NCBI GenBank assembly: GCA_014529385.2
Contig: CM043958.1
Span: 122,172,817-122,236,816, forward strand
Direction of reading: 5' to 3'
Source: Adiantum capillus-veneris
Taxonomy: Eukaryota > Streptophyta > Polypodiopsida > Polypodiales > Pteridaceae
DNA length: 64,000 nucleotides
Part shown: one piece after another, positions 1 through 11,343 of the stretch
Position numbering within the stretch: the first letter of the stretch is position 1
Layout: the number at the start of each line of letters is the position of its first letter
Position numbers and translations under genes: made by a program
The notes under the pieces: model-generated
Database searches by the model: none
Told to the model about the DNA's origin: nothing
The model's input: the letters and a program-made list of their open reading frames with translations, nothing else

Positions 1-54
1 GTCCCGAAGTGGGTGTAGCAGGCAAAAATGTAGCATGTACTCGAGGTCACAGAT

Positions 55-173
<119 letters not shown>

Positions 174-440
174 GTGCTAACTGAAAATGAAGTCTATTTT
201 TCCCTTTTGCCTAGATATGTCCGACTTACCCTGAGTGCATCTTGTATACTTACCTCCCATTGGCCATACTTGTCTTGACATATCACCTGCAACTCTGACG
301 GCTCGTCGTTTGGATATCGGGTCATCACTTGCTCTTGAATTTGCAAATTTGTTCTGTTTGAATTGGAACCGAAATTGGATTTGTTCCAATTCCCCTTATA
401 TTTGGCATGCTCAAAGCTCTTGCTTTTTGGTTTGGATCCT

Positions 441-722
441 CCACCCTGATTGTGAGTTGGTTGTAACCTAAAAAGCCATCCAGAAAGCTATAGGCCTCCT
501 TTCCAGCAGGCCACATGATTTGTGATGGATAAGAGATAGTTGTCTCGGATTGTAGCAGCATTTACTTGCTTAAGATTTACACACACTCATAGTTTGCCAT
601 TCTTTTTAGGCACCATGACAATTGGTGACACCCACTATGTGTGTTCAATCTCATAGATAGACTCCACTTTCTTTAGTTTGTCTATCTCTTCTATAAAATT
701 TTTTTAAAAAGTTTCATTGTAG
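441..722 (-). pseudogene. Gypsy A reverse transcriptase N-terminal fragment
   Basis: The minus strand reads, with stops and frame changes, VSPIVMVPKKNGK, then NAATIRDNY and FLDGFLGYNQ. These are the first conserved blocks of a Ty3/gypsy reverse transcriptase (template grip and palm start). After GYNQLTIRVEDPNQK similarity stops abruptly and the sequence becomes unrelated, so the YxDD catalytic block is absent. A stop interrupts the stretch before WVSPIV. This continues the frame of the adjoining protease/RT fragment. Family is confident, function is lost. Confidence 0.75.
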
Positions 723-1263
723 GTGTGGGGATGTTGTCTTTGCAGTTTTGCATCGCTCGTCAAAGGTATGGTGTGCTGCCAAATGTTAGGATCTATCCCT
801 TTCAAATCTTTGTAAGACCAGACAAATACATCCCTGTATTGTTTGAGGGTATCTATCAACAATCGTTTCTCTTCCTTGGTAAGGTCTATGACAATGTAAG
901 CAAGTTTTGGTTCTTCTCCTGGTTCTACCAAATCTATCTTTTTTGTGAGTTGACACATAAATGGTCGTCCCAAAATAATTTCAAAGTTGTTGTCTTTTCT
1001 AAAATCAACCACTGCAAAGGTGTTGTATTCTATCCCGCAAGAGGATACAATTACTTGTCTAACATTCCCAAGGGTCTTTCCACATACCATCGGCTAATTG
1101 CAATTTCATGCACATTTTTCTGAGGGTTGGTGTTCCCCATTTCTCCCAGATTTCTTTTGTAGTGATGGCTATCCCGGCCCCATTGTTGAGTATTGCAATG
1201 ATGGTTACTCCCTTGTATTCCAAAGGTAAGGTGGTGTTTTCGTCCCACCTTCACAATAATCAC
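704..1263 (-). pseudogene. Gypsy A protease and start of pol
   Basis: The minus strand shows a retropepsin-like stretch, LEYKGVTIIAILNNGAG then TTKEIWEKWG, followed after a stop and frame change by GIEYNTFAVVDF, ILGRPFM and the pol spacer QYRDVFVWSYKDLKGIDP. The ILGRPF block is the C-terminal flap/helix region of gypsy proteases, and the DVFVWSYKDLKGIDP block leads into the reverse transcriptase. Where family members have the catalytic Asp (D-x-G-A), this copy reads NNGAG, so the Asp is apparently Asn. The frame break falls just after ADGMWKDP. Inactive relic; confident on family. Confidence 0.78.
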
Positions 1264-2590
1264 ATACCTTGTTTATTGGTATAGGTTCCAATTTTGGTTT
1301 CCCAAGATGGTCTGCTTTCCTAGATTCTTCCATAGGTTCATCTATCGGTTGGACTTTTACTCCTAACTTCTCCAAGTCTTTTCTCATTTGTCTCCATGGA
1401 TATGGTTTGATTTTCAATAGTTCTGCAAGTATGATAGTGCACCTAATAAGAGAAGATAGCAGGTCGTGAAAACTCTTTGCATCCATCATCTGTGGAATCA
1501 AATTCCATTTGAATGACACAACCTTAATCTCATATTCTCCTACAAAGGACGATAACTATGGATGCTGGTTTTCTCTCTACCAAAACCTCCATTCTTGTGT
1601 CTCCATATAATGACTAAATATCTCCTGGATAGATTTCATGATCCACATTTATCTCAAAAATTGGTACTGATATCAGAGTGGCACTCTCCTCTTTTTTGTT
1701 TTGGATCATTTCCCACAATGATTGTGGCCATGGTTCGTCTACCTCTGGAATTGGCTGCATCTCCAGTGATTTACCCTTGTTTGTTGTAACTGTAACAATT
1801 TTGGTAGGCCCAGTGGCTCTTCTTTGTCTGTTTGCACAAGTTTCTTTTTATTGTCTGGATTTTGAGTAGAATTTTCGTATAAGTTATCTTTTTCACATCA
1901 GTCACAGAATTCTGAATTTTGTCGTATTTACATGTGTTGGTTTCCTTATCTTTTCTTGTGTCTTCTTTTCTCGGTTCATGCGTTACTGATTCAAAATTTT
2001 TAGGTGTTTCTAGCTACAATATGTCTTGAGCAAGTTCTACAAGTCTCTTGTATACTTCCATTCTCCTAGGTTCATCTTTTCGATGTGGATAGGTCAACAA
2101 TCTTTGCTCCTAATTTTGGTTGTTACGGAGCCTTGCCGCATATGCTTGCAGTTTTGCTTCTAGGTGCTCATTCACTTTCTCTACCAAAATCAAACCACCT
2201 GATTTAGTCTTTGATCCTTCCACTCCCTCTGCATTTTTCTTACTTTCTTACACTTGTTTAAACCGTTCCTTGGTTTGGTTCAGTTTAGCTTCCAAAATGG
2301 TTTTTTCTTGCAGCCTCTTTACTTTTGTTTTTTCGCGTTTGTCTTTCCAAGATTTTTTTTGAGTCCTAACTGATCCATTATCAAATTTGGTTTGGTTTGG
2401 AATTTCTAGGTCATTTGGAATCAGGTTGATTTTTTGCAACTTCTTGAGCTTGAGCTCTAGTCACCACTTTGACAGGAATTGTCGGCTCCATCTCTGATTC
2501 GCTTGTGCATGGTAATATGCCAATGACATTTATAGTTGCTTTCCTAGGATCTTCCACGTCCCTTACAAAATCCAAATATTTTAGTGCATT
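1205..2590 (-). pseudogene. Gypsy A gag-protease linker region, degenerate
   Basis: Lies between the gag zinc knuckle and the protease. A 104-residue open stretch (1519-1205) reads toward the protease and contains PYPWRQMRKDLEKLGV and a Pro/Glu-rich tail. The rest (1520-2590) is broken by stops in every frame, with Lys/Glu-rich scraps such as the one at 2439-2248. Position rather than motif supports the assignment; there is no recognisable domain. It is probably the linker that many plant gypsy elements carry between gag and protease. Confidence 0.45.
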
Positions 2591-2603
2591 GAACTTTAAA
2601 AGG

Positions 2604-2642
2604 ACATCCCCTCACCCAATGGTCACCTCCGCATTCATAGCA
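2604..2642 (-). other. Gag zinc knuckle, CX2CX3HX4C variant
   Basis: The minus strand encodes CYECGGDHWVRGC. The spacing is Cys-2-Cys-3-His-4-Cys, one residue shorter than the usual CX2CX4HX4C. It lies where a gag nucleocapsid knuckle is expected, in frame with the PFKVQC tail that follows. Confidence 0.72.
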
Positions 2643-4123
2643 CGGGCCCTTGGGTTTGGTTGCGGCTTGTGCTCTTTCTGTTGGCTTGCTCTAGGCGGAT
2701 AATCCCTAGGCTTGTAGTTCTGGTTGCTATGAACATGAGTGCATTTTCATCCATCACAAACTGGTTCCTAGTTTTTTGAGCAGCATACAAAGGATCAAAA
2801 GCTTTGTCATTAGTACTGGCCCAATATGGACTTTCTTCTGGAGTGTAATCTACTCTCTCCGTCTCTCTCATATGACTTTTGAATGGCTCTTCATAGTAGA
2901 TAGTTGGTGGCATAATAAGTTGAGTTAAAAATGTCTCTATAGATTGAGTGTAAAGTACAATGGCTTGGTTCTCCTATGGTAATGGCGGTTGTTGCCCCAA
3001 TACGGATTGTGGTTTGTCCCCTCCTTGTATTGCATTTTTATGTCCCATTTGGTACCTTGGAGGTGGCGGAAATTGTTGCAATATGATGGGTACATACACC
3101 CTTTCTCTCACATAGTTATGATTATAAAAACCCTTGCTAGTATCATGGTTTGTGTATTTTTGTTCTATGGCATACCATTTCAATATTCATGGAGCATTAG
3201 CTACTTGTGGCTGCTACGGTCTCAGATTAGGATTTGGCATGTAGGACTGATTCATCCTACGGACTACTTCCTCAAATAATTGTTCCACATTTGGCGTGAT
3301 TTCAATAGGAGCACTCTGCTTTGCATTAATCCCGCTAGAGGTAGAAGATGCACTACTAGGAATTGTCTCTATATCTTCTGTTACCTCGCCATAAGTCTTG
3401 CAATTGTGAACCAAGTACAAGGCTTCCTTGGTGACTTATTCAAAAGTGGTGCAAGATTTCAAGTGCCAGTCGTTTTGTTTCTCAAGCCCTCAATAAAGAG
3501 AACCGATAAGCGATCATCATGTGGTAGCTCTTGCACTAGACATCTTTTGATGTACTGCTTGAAACAAAGGGAAGCTTCCTTCACTTTTTCATTTTCCTTT
3601 TGCCTGAATGCATAGATTTGAGAAATTGTAATGTGCCTGATTCCTCTTTTGGAGAATTTATTGCAAACTTTCACAAGAGTTGATCAATGTTAAGGAAATC
3701 CCCACTATTGAGTGGTTGGAACCAAGTTAACACAGTCTCTTCTAGGGTTAACCCAAATCCCTCGTATTGTGTATGGAAATCTACCACATGTTCCACTCTT
3801 AAGACTTGCTTAAAGATGGAAACATGTGCGTAAGGATATCTTGATCCATTGTACTTATTTGCTACACATTTGAACACTTGGGAAGGTTGCATTCTTTGAT
3901 TTTGTGCAACCATCCTCATCACTCTAGGTTCTACACCCATAGCATCTCTCATTTCATATCCATTGATCAGTGCTCTAGAGGGGATTCGTTCGGTTACCCT
4001 TTCCTCCGGCCTTATGTCCCGACTTTCTAGTCTAATATCTAGCATTCTTGTACTGAAGATAGTTTTTGCGATGGCACTACCTCGATGTGATGACATAGGA
4101 ACCCAGGAATCCAGGGATCCCAT
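2604..4123 (-). pseudogene. Gypsy A gag polyprotein, broken
   Basis: Four consecutive minus-strand pieces give a gag-like order: 4123-3671 (capsid region, with LRVEHVVDFHTQYEGFGLT and VLTWFQPL), 3674-3459 (YAFRQKENEKVKEASLCFKQYI and VLFIEGLRNKT), 3420-3214, and 2913-2635 leading to a zinc knuckle. Gag would form the virus-like particle and bind the RNA. The W-F-x-L and F-x-x-G-L blocks match the retrotransposon gag family. The pieces are in different frames with stops between them, so this is not expressible as one protein. Confidence 0.72.
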
Positions 4124-4702
4124 TGGTTTAGGTGCAAAGGTCGACTAAATGAGTCCTCCACATGAGATTTCAAGGGACTAGCTCTCATAGTTTCTGGTTT
4201 GCTGTCTCTAAAATGGTAGGCCTATGCAAGCTAGGGGTGAAATAGTACTCATGGAGTGGGCCCCCAGATTATGTATAGCCCTCCAGATCATTATGACTTA
4301 CGAAAGAATACTTCCTACCGTACTTGTCCAACATGATAACATGCATGTCTCTCTCTATTTCCAATGTAAACATGTTGTTAACTCCCTCATGTTGGGCTCT
4401 TCACATGTACAGTAGAGCATTTGTTCTTTGTTGTCATACTTATATAATCCCACATGTTTGTTATCAGTGTTGCCACGTGTAGCCACATTTACCCTCCACA
4501 ACTTGGCACTCAGATTGTCCAAAGTTCACAGTTTTTCTTTAGGTTCGGCATCAACTTTCCCTTTGGTTCCTAACAACCCCATTTGTCCAAAATGAAAGGA
4601 TTTAGCACAACTATATAATGTTTCCCTCTTTATCAAAGTATTGATCGCCTCTATAATCTACTAGCACTATAAACTTAAGCTCAGTAGGCCTCTCTTCAAT
4701 TT

Positions 4703-4966
4703 TCACACAGTATCAATCCATACCGTCTTTATATCTCCATGCTCATTCTTGAACTGATATTGTAAGTGCAACAGTTTTTGGGTTGGTGCAAGTTGCAATG
4801 GTCCCGCTCCCATTTTGGTCTCTTCTTTAAAACTCACATTTTTGGATCCCTCAGCCATATGGTGATACGATCTCTCCGAGGAAGTGTCCAAAAGACTTTC
4901 TTCCAAGATTGGCTCTAAGATGGGTATGGCCCCCCTCGATGAAAATATGGCTTGCTTGGTCTCCAT
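4703..4966 (-). pseudogene. Unidentified frame upstream of gypsy A gag
   Basis: An 87-residue minus-strand frame begins METKQAIFSSRGAIP and ends with VWIDTV. It contains an acidic stretch (EPILEESLLD) and a Gln/Leu-rich C-terminal part. It lies between the element's leader and the gag capsid region, so it may be the gag N-terminus. I recognise no domain. The 580 bp between it and the gag block (4124-4702) have stops in all frames and no clear content. Confidence 0.3.
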
Positions 4967-5323
4967 TGTTAGGACTTCTATTTTGATACAATTTTCTTGA
5001 TCAAAAATACATCAAGAAAACAAAGCTTACAAAACCCTGACCTCTTACCTTTTTTGTGGTGCATTTAGTCCTTTGGTTGAAGACAAGTCCACACAACTCT
5101 CCTCCACTTATCCTGCATAAAATTCACTTGGTGGCTAATGCTTTACAGTCACCGGGTTAGTCAATTTGTAAAATTTAGAACTTGGTCGCGCTTTTGACAC
5201 AATTTCTATTTTTCTTGTAGTTTGCACAATATCACTCCAAATTGAATTTTGAAAAGACCATTGTGCTCACCAAGACTAGGGCTAGCTATGATATCATTCT
5301 CGACAGTTTCTATGTTAGGGGGT

Positions 5324-6194
5324 CATGGATCGCAATTCATGTACCTCAGGACTGATTTGCTTTGAAACTTGACACACAGGGTTCCCCAAGCCTCTTGATG
5401 GTTTCTAGGTAAACTCTAGATGATTTGGTGACCTTTAGCTCCGCCAAAAGTCCCCTGATCAGTCTGTTTTATAGATTTGGGTTTTGATTGTCTTCGGATA
5501 GTTTTGACCCTCGTTTGAGTATTTTTTGCTACCCTTGTTTTGGGAAAAAAGTATAATTTGACCACTGCTACAAATCTGTGAAGTCACTGTCCCAAAAACT
5601 ATCAGCAGGTCATGGATCGCGATCCATGTTCCTCCATATCTGGACTCAAAACTTGGTCAGTTTGTTACTTGAGGTTTGTGTGGCCTACTTATCTACTTCT
5701 TTTTGGATTTGAACTCTTTTGTCCTTGACAAAAGTCAAATTTTGTGTCAGCTGCAATTTTTGACTTACAACCTGTTTTTGGTCTTTTGGTTAACCTTTTG
5801 TTGTTTTTCTGCTATGATGGTCTTCACCAAATTGTTCCAAATGGTATTAGCTTTTCACTGGTCAAATCTTAGTCTCAAATGTTTCAAGGAAACATGGATT
5901 GCGATCCATGTTCCACAACATTTGGACATGAAATTCTGTCAGTTGTATATTCATACCATGTATAGGTCAGGTTTTCACTTCTTTTTTAAATTGGGTATCA
6001 AAAAGTCCAAAAATCCACAATTTTAGTCTATTTCCAAGGTTCTGTCTGTTTTTTGCTTAATTTTTTTAATGTGGTTGAGTTTTTGTGTCAATTTTTCCAC
6101 CAAAAGCATATAGCTGGAGCTTGGAATCACTCTAGACCAAGTGGTACCAGTTTTTGCCAAAAATGTTACAGGGGGTCATGGATCATGATCCATG
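5324..6194. repeat. Four-copy array with an 18-bp near-palindrome every ~284 bp
   Basis: Copies of CATGGATCGCGATCCATG-type sequence lie at 5324-5341, 5611-5628, 5893-5910 and 6177-6194, with spacings of 287, 282 and 284. Copies 2 and 4 are perfect palindromes (copy 4 has AT at the centre), copy 3 has one mismatched pair and copy 1 is more degenerate. Sequence after each core is also related: a gttcct- or gtacct-like stretch, then a T-rich part with ttgaac/ttttga-type words. This is therefore a degenerate tandem array with the palindrome as its best-conserved part. It occupies the leader of gypsy A. Confidence 0.85.
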
Positions 6195-6738
6195 TTCCTG
6201 CACCAATCAGCATGGAACTTTCCAAATTCACTCTCTACTGTTTGGTTATGCCTTTTTTGCACTTCTTTTTGAGTTTTGATCAACTTTGGAGTTTTGACCT
6301 TAAAAGTTTTAGTATTTCAGAGTTTATGGTCATTTTGGCCAAAGTATGGTTTTGACAGTTTTTGCACTAATCTTTCAACCCAAATTTGATGGTGATATTT
6401 TCTACTTATCCTATCCTAAGTACAAAATTAAAACATGAAAGGAAAACAGACAAATCTACACAAATTGAAGTCAAAACAAAAAATGGCACAACACTCTGAA
6501 AGTAATGAGAAAATCAGAGAATGAATAGTTTTGGCTATCTCACTCACCACCCTCTTACCTCTCAAGAATAGATGTAGCTAGTCCTCGACTCCTAGACTAT
6601 ACCAAGCACTAAACCTCGTATCTAGCTGCCTGACTGCCAAAGTGTAAATGTAGTGGGAATAAAAGCAATTTTTTTACGTAAAAGCTACAACTCGGTCACT
6701 CACCACCTAAGGATCACTATCCTCAACAGCCGCACCAA

Positions 6739-6754
6739 TGTTAGCGGGTCGCCA
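6739..6754 (-). promoter_or_regulatory. Possible primer-binding site of gypsy A
   Basis: The minus strand reads TGGCGACCCGCTAACA directly after the presumed 5' LTR. Many plant gypsy elements have a TGGCGAC-type primer site at this place. A similar TGGCGACC occurs on the minus strand near 37770. The LTR edge is not proven, so this is tentative. Confidence 0.4.
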
Positions 6755-6756
6755 CA

Positions 6757-8359
6757 GCGGACGTTTATAGCATAAATTTTTGGCACTAACATAATGTCAA
6801 TACTTAGGGAAGCGACTCGGATGGGGCACGGAGGCTCTTTGAGGTTGTCAAACTCAAAGAAGTGAGCCAACGGAATAACTCAATACCTAACATATGCAAA
6901 TCTCTAGTTGTTGGATCTAGCAATGTATTTATGTCCTACGTCACCGCACTGAGTCAATCAATCCATTTCGGCACTTGAATGGAGTCCAAATGCTACAAAA
7001 CTTTAGAAGAAGGTCAAGGACACTTAGAATCATTATCCTACCAAGTTTGATCGCATTTCAAGGAGGTACCAAAATCACGATCCATCATAATTTAGGTCTC
7101 AAAACCTGCAACAAAACACATCAGATAGGAGTCACCGTAGGGTCTAGGGACACTTGTCAAAATGTCAAAAAACACTCATTAGTGCACTCAAATCAGCAAA
7201 TTTAGCCTTCTAACTTGTAGTCAAAAATCACAATAGAATCGACAATGAGCATACTTGAATGAAATATCATCAAACAAGGAAAAAATTGCAAGTTTCAAAA
7301 TTGAAATGTCATTACCAGAACTCAAGATATGTGGATTACAAGTTGTAGAGAAGAAGTCACTCTCATTCGTACGCTTTCAACCTTTCAAAAAATTCATAAT
7401 GATTCATCCCTCCCCACTTTACAACTTAGACTTTATACCTAGGGCTCTCTTGTTTGGCCAGTGGCCAACCGTACTGGACTCAGACTCATTACAGATTTTA
7501 CCCTCAGCTTCTCAGAGCTTGTCCATCTTTCAATCAAAGATGATCAAAATAATTGCAAGGCTTTCAAAAAAATAATGAGAGTACATTGAAATTTTAGGCT
7601 TAAGGAAGAAGGGGTCGAGTTGAAGGGCGTATGTCTAGCTTGACTACTAACACACACACACACACACTTATCTACCACCCATCTACAACACTATAAAAAG
7701 AGGCCATCTCCATGAACCATGGTATCCATATTGAAAGATAACCAGGCCCTTATATTCTTGCCTAATAGCTCTAGTTGTCTATATCACCATCTAAAATCTA
7801 CCTTGAGAGTGCATGGGTGGATGACATCATCACTTTGTGATAGTTCTAATCTGAATTTTGATTTTCCATTAATCTAATTTGCAGTATATCACTCTACTCT
7901 CCTTGCTACAAGATCCTATTTTGTTCTACATTTCTTACAAATAGGACACTCTCTCTCAAATGTAACATGTAGATTTATAGAGTCTTATTGAATAAACTAT
8001 GTCCCTAAGACAAGCCCGAAACAAAATTAACTATCCAATTCTATATCATTATTAGTCCTAACTTATACTCACTTTTTCATGTCAACTAAGGGTCTGCCAA
8101 GTACTTCAAATAGATTTTCAACAACCATAGCTAGTTGTACTATTCTTGCCACCATGAATTTGTTGTTTTCCCTTGTCAAAACATTTTATTATGCCACACA
8201 TGTTAGAAATACATGCTTTGGTTCTACCCTTACTAAACACATAGCCTACAATAAATACATTCCAAGAAACAACATCCAAATAGGATAAGGAAAGCACTAA
8301 CATATAAACTTTTAGCTTCAAAGTTATCATCTAGTTGGAAACCTTAGTAATGATTGGTG

Positions 8360-8361
<2 letters not shown>
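6757..8361. other. Probable gypsy A 5' LTR and unassigned flank
   Basis: No protein motif is recognisable on either strand. If the primer site at 6754 is right, the 5' LTR of element A starts here and runs rightward, but I find no second copy to define its length. A short (CA)n lies at 7650-7668 and a TATA-like CTATAAAAAG at 7690-7699 on the plus strand. The stretch 8118-8330 has an open minus-strand frame with no recognisable domain. Confidence 0.4.

Positions 8362-8419
<58 letters not shown>
8362..8419. repeat. (CT)n microsatellite
   Basis: Uninterrupted CT run of about 58 bp, followed by three CAAT repeats and, at 8468-8488, a short CG/CA alternating run. Confidence 0.97.
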
Positions 8420-8422
<3 letters not shown>

Positions 8423-8777
8423 CAATCAATAGAATCTCTATTCTTGAAGAGTGCACAAATGCAGTGCATGCGCGCGCGCACACACACAGAACACAAGATG
8501 TATGTGGAGTAGCTCACCGCAATATGTGTGTGAGAGAGTCCCTTATTCTTCTCTCTAGTTAAGATTAAGGTGTGTATAAGTGATGGGTGATTAAATGCCT
8601 CTCACGTGTCCAACTAGGGTAAGAGGCACACCACCTTTACCCCAACAATCTCCCACTTAAAGGGGAATGTTTCAATAATCGGTAGTACTATAGGACCTAA
8701 TAGTATGTACAAGAGGTATAGGGAGGAATCTCATCTCAACTTTTGCCTATTGGCTCTCTCAAAGCCGATGCATGCCA

Positions 8778-8987
8778 TCATATAGGCTGTAGCGGTGTAC
8801 AAAAGTATATATCCTTGCTAGAATCATCATGCATACCCTGCAGGTATCCTGCAATGATCTGGATTGCTCTGTGATGCATCATTCTAGTGTCAGTCATCAC
8901 ACGACTGACAACCCCAAGCCCAAACCCTCCCACTACATGTCGGGTCTTGATGCTAAGAGGCCATACATGAGAGTCTTGAAGGCTCAT
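8778..8987 (-). pseudogene. Possible copia RNase H relic of element D
   Basis: The 69-residue minus-strand frame contains VVSRVMTDTRMMHHRAIQII then GYLQG. This resembles the copia block in which a V-S-R-x-M motif is followed by H-x-x-A-x-x-x-L-R-Y-L-x-G before RNase H. The match is loose. The frame to the right (9253-8984) is acidic with no known motif and could be the variable region after the integrase. The polypurine tract at 8648-8662 fits the assignment. Confidence 0.35.
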
Positions 8988-9725
8988 GATAAACGTGTAA
9001 TCTCTATCATCATATCCATGCCAATTGCATCAATGCTATGTGCAATGATATCTACCAATCTATCCACAATATGTATCTCAATGCTCACTACATCACCACC
9101 AAAACTAGTCACGTATGGATGTGTCGCCGAGGTAGGTGTCACTACCTCATCATCCAGACGGACCGTATCCACATGTCTTGGAATCACCATATCAATCTCT
9201 ACCATGAACATGTCAAAGAACTCCATATCACTCATCTTTGTGGTAGGAGGCATCTCTATCCTAAGAGGATCAATTTGTTACATCTCGCTAGAGCATGACC
9301 ACTCTAACTCTGCATCTACAGACATGTTGTGTGCAACACTCTAAAGTTCATCTATAAAAGATATGTGTCTATACTCTCTGCTGACATGATTGCAATGTAA
9401 TTGAGACTATGCCATCTTGTACATTAGATACATGCATAGGGTAGGCCAAGCCAATTCTGGCTCCTCTCGCAAACACTAATGAAAAACAATGCATCTAGAA
9501 GAACTACTCTCTACTATCTCTCAAACATCTCATTGAGAGCAAGCTTTGTTCAATCTTAGGAACATGTCGTAGGGTATAAGATGAACCATTGGGTAATAAT
9601 GAGCATATATATCATGCACCTTCTATGTCATATGTTGATCCGTTAGCTAGATGCACACAACCAAGGATCCCACCGGCAAAAGTACTAAACCACTCACAAC
9701 ATGATGTGATGTGGAACATTGCATA

Positions 9726-9730
9726 CTCAT
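9726..9730. repeat. Target-site duplication CTCAT of copia A1 (left)
   Basis: CTCAT directly precedes the 5' LTR and is repeated at 16468-16472 directly after the 3' LTR. Confidence 0.9.
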
Positions 9731-9952
9731 TGTTACCATATACATGTGGTAGTGATGCATGTGAACACACTAGGACCGCTGGGGCATTTTTTCCCTCTTT
9801 GGGAGGTTTTTCCCCCGTGCATTGTACGCCCATCACTCTAGGGCTATCCATCTTTCCATTGCACACTAAGTAATACACTCTCTACTGTGTGCCTTGAGCT
9901 TCCTTCATCTTCTCCAAGCTGTATGCATTTCTCTGCAACCCTAATTCCAACA
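9731..9952 (+). repeat. Copia A1 5' LTR
   Basis: Starts TGTTACCATA and ends TTCCAACA. It is 222 bp, shorter than its 227-bp partner mainly because TATA is missing in the GTATATACGCC segment. It should contain the promoter and polyadenylation signals of the element. Confidence 0.95.
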
Positions 9953-9954
9953 AT

Positions 9955-9966
9955 TGGTATCAGAGC
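9955..9966 (+). promoter_or_regulatory. Primer-binding site, tRNA-Met type
   Basis: TGGTATCAGAGC begins two bases after the 5' LTR. This is the standard copia primer site complementary to the 3' end of plant initiator tRNA-Met. Confidence 0.93.
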
Positions 9967-10314
9967 AGGTTGCATCCTCCAGGGCTTAGTCGCCAGCTGC
10001 TCCAGTACACATCTGGTCACTTTCTCCGATTTCAGTGAGGTTTGGCGAGTGTTCGCAGGTCGACAAATATTTTGGGATATCTCGCAGAGCTCAATTTGCT
10101 CAAATTTCTGATTCGGGCTCATTTCGGCCTCCGTTTCCACTACAGGCAGGTCTGCACAGGCAATTTCTTCATTTTGTGCAAAATTTTTATCGGTGCCGTT
10201 TTTTGCATAACAGGTGCCTTACAGTCTTCTACGGTTTGTGCTATGTAGCACATGTTGTTCTCGCTTCGTTTCTCCTATTTTTGAGCAGTTTTCACATCAG
10301 GTGCAACATTTACC

Positions 10315-11343
10315 ATGGCTAACAACAACACAGATGCGTTCAAGATGTTTGCTGCTGAGGACAGATTGGATGGGGACAATTACCCTATGAGGGCTTACAT
10401 GATGCAACATGTTCTTGTGTCAAAGGGCGTCTGGAATATTGTGCAAGGCATTGATCTACGCCTTGGTTCCGACGATGCAAGCGATGTTGAGGATGTCGCA
10501 GGTCTTGCTACAAGAATTGTTGCTATTAGAGTTCTTTTGCCTACAGCAGAACAATCTCGTTGAGATGTAAAGGATGCACAGGCTCATGCATTGATTGTGT
10601 TGTCTGTGAAGCGCACCATTGTTCCTCACATTCATTCAGCAAAATCTGCAAAACAGGCTTGGGATATTCTAGCAGGTCTTAATGCAAGCGGCAATGAGGC
10701 TAAAATTGCTTTGCTGCGTAAAGAGATGGAGTCGAAGATTATGCATGAGGAACATGATATGGAAACTTTCCTTGCTGATGTCAAGGATATCAATGAGCAA
10801 CTTATTTCTGCAGGTGAAGTCATTTCGGACAGTTCCCTTGTGTAGAGTGTCCTTGATGCCTTACCAGATTCTTACCAAACTTTTGCTAGTACTTGGAGAC
10901 TTATGACCCAAGGAAATCCAGAAGTTGTCAAGTTTGATGTATTATGCACATTGTTGTTGCAAGAGTCACTTTCTAAAAAAAACAGAACTAGATAGCATGC
11001 AGTTGAACAAGCCTTTATTGCTTCTCAAAGAAAGGGTGGTAACAACAATGCAGCCACTTCTTATGGTTCTGCTGCGAGTGGCAAAGCATTTGTTCCCAAT
11101 GCTTCTGCTGGCAGCACTTCGTCTGGCAATTATGGTGATAATGGGAAAAAGAAGATGTGCTGCCATTATTGTAAAGCTAATAATCACTTGATCAAGCAGT
11201 GTCCTAAGTTGAAGGCCAAAGAGGCTAAGAAGAAAGAGGGTGGTTCCACGGCAAATCATTGGTTCCACTACAAATGCAGCCATTGTTGAGTCTTCTGTAA
11301 AAGGAGACTGTAATGCTGATGTTGATACAGAATGGGCTTTTAG
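10315..11343 (+). pseudogene. Copia A1 gag, broken
   Basis: Starts at ATG 10315 (MANNNTDAFKMFAAEDRLDG), equivalent to the A2 start. It contains the copia gag blocks LDGDNYPMRAYMMQHVLVSK and VWNIVQG, a long helical middle region, and a zinc knuckle CCHYCKANNHLIKQC (CX2CX4HX4C). Gag forms the particle that packages the RNA. In-frame stops fall at 10561 (TGA for Trp), 10843 (TAG for Gln) and 10993 (TAG), and a one-base insertion near 11258 shifts the frame. The frame is then cut by the inserted LTR at 11344. W is replaced by R in the NYPIW motif seen in A2. Confidence 0.93.

Larger units (their letters stand above)
441..6757 (-). mobile_element. Decayed Ty3/gypsy retrotransposon (element A)
   Basis: Read on the minus strand, the order is primer-site-like sequence (about 6754), long leader (6740-4970), gag (4123-2604 with a zinc knuckle), protease (about 1226-1139) and the start of reverse transcriptase (1090-441). 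This is the normal Ty3/gypsy order. The element is cut off inside the reverse transcriptase near 441, so the palm core, RNase H, integrase and 3' LTR are missing. Many stops and frame changes show an old, dead copy. The 5' LTR should lie to the right of 6757, but I could not find its outer end. The outer limits are approximate. Confidence 0.75.
8430..9730 (-). mobile_element. Remnant of a minus-strand Ty1/copia element (D), left part
   Basis: At 8640-8662 the plus strand reads ACCCCAACA followed by ATCTCCCACTTAAAG. On the minus strand this is a copia polypurine tract immediately before an LTR starting TGTTGGGGT, the same layout as in copia C at 30628. The LTR would extend left toward about 8430. 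To the right, minus-strand sequence contains RNase H-like words (see 8778-8987). Element A1 interrupts the remnant at 9731; its other half continues at 16468. Low coding content; approximate ends. Confidence 0.5.

Noticed and set aside
5324-6194. CRISPR-like evenly spaced repeats
   Set aside because: The 284-bp spacing is far too long, the intervening sequence is itself repeated, and the context is a plant retroelement.
7690-7699. TATA box CTATAAAAAG on the plus strand
   Set aside because: No transcript or coding frame follows; a chance match in AT-rich DNA is likely. Noted only inside the region entry.
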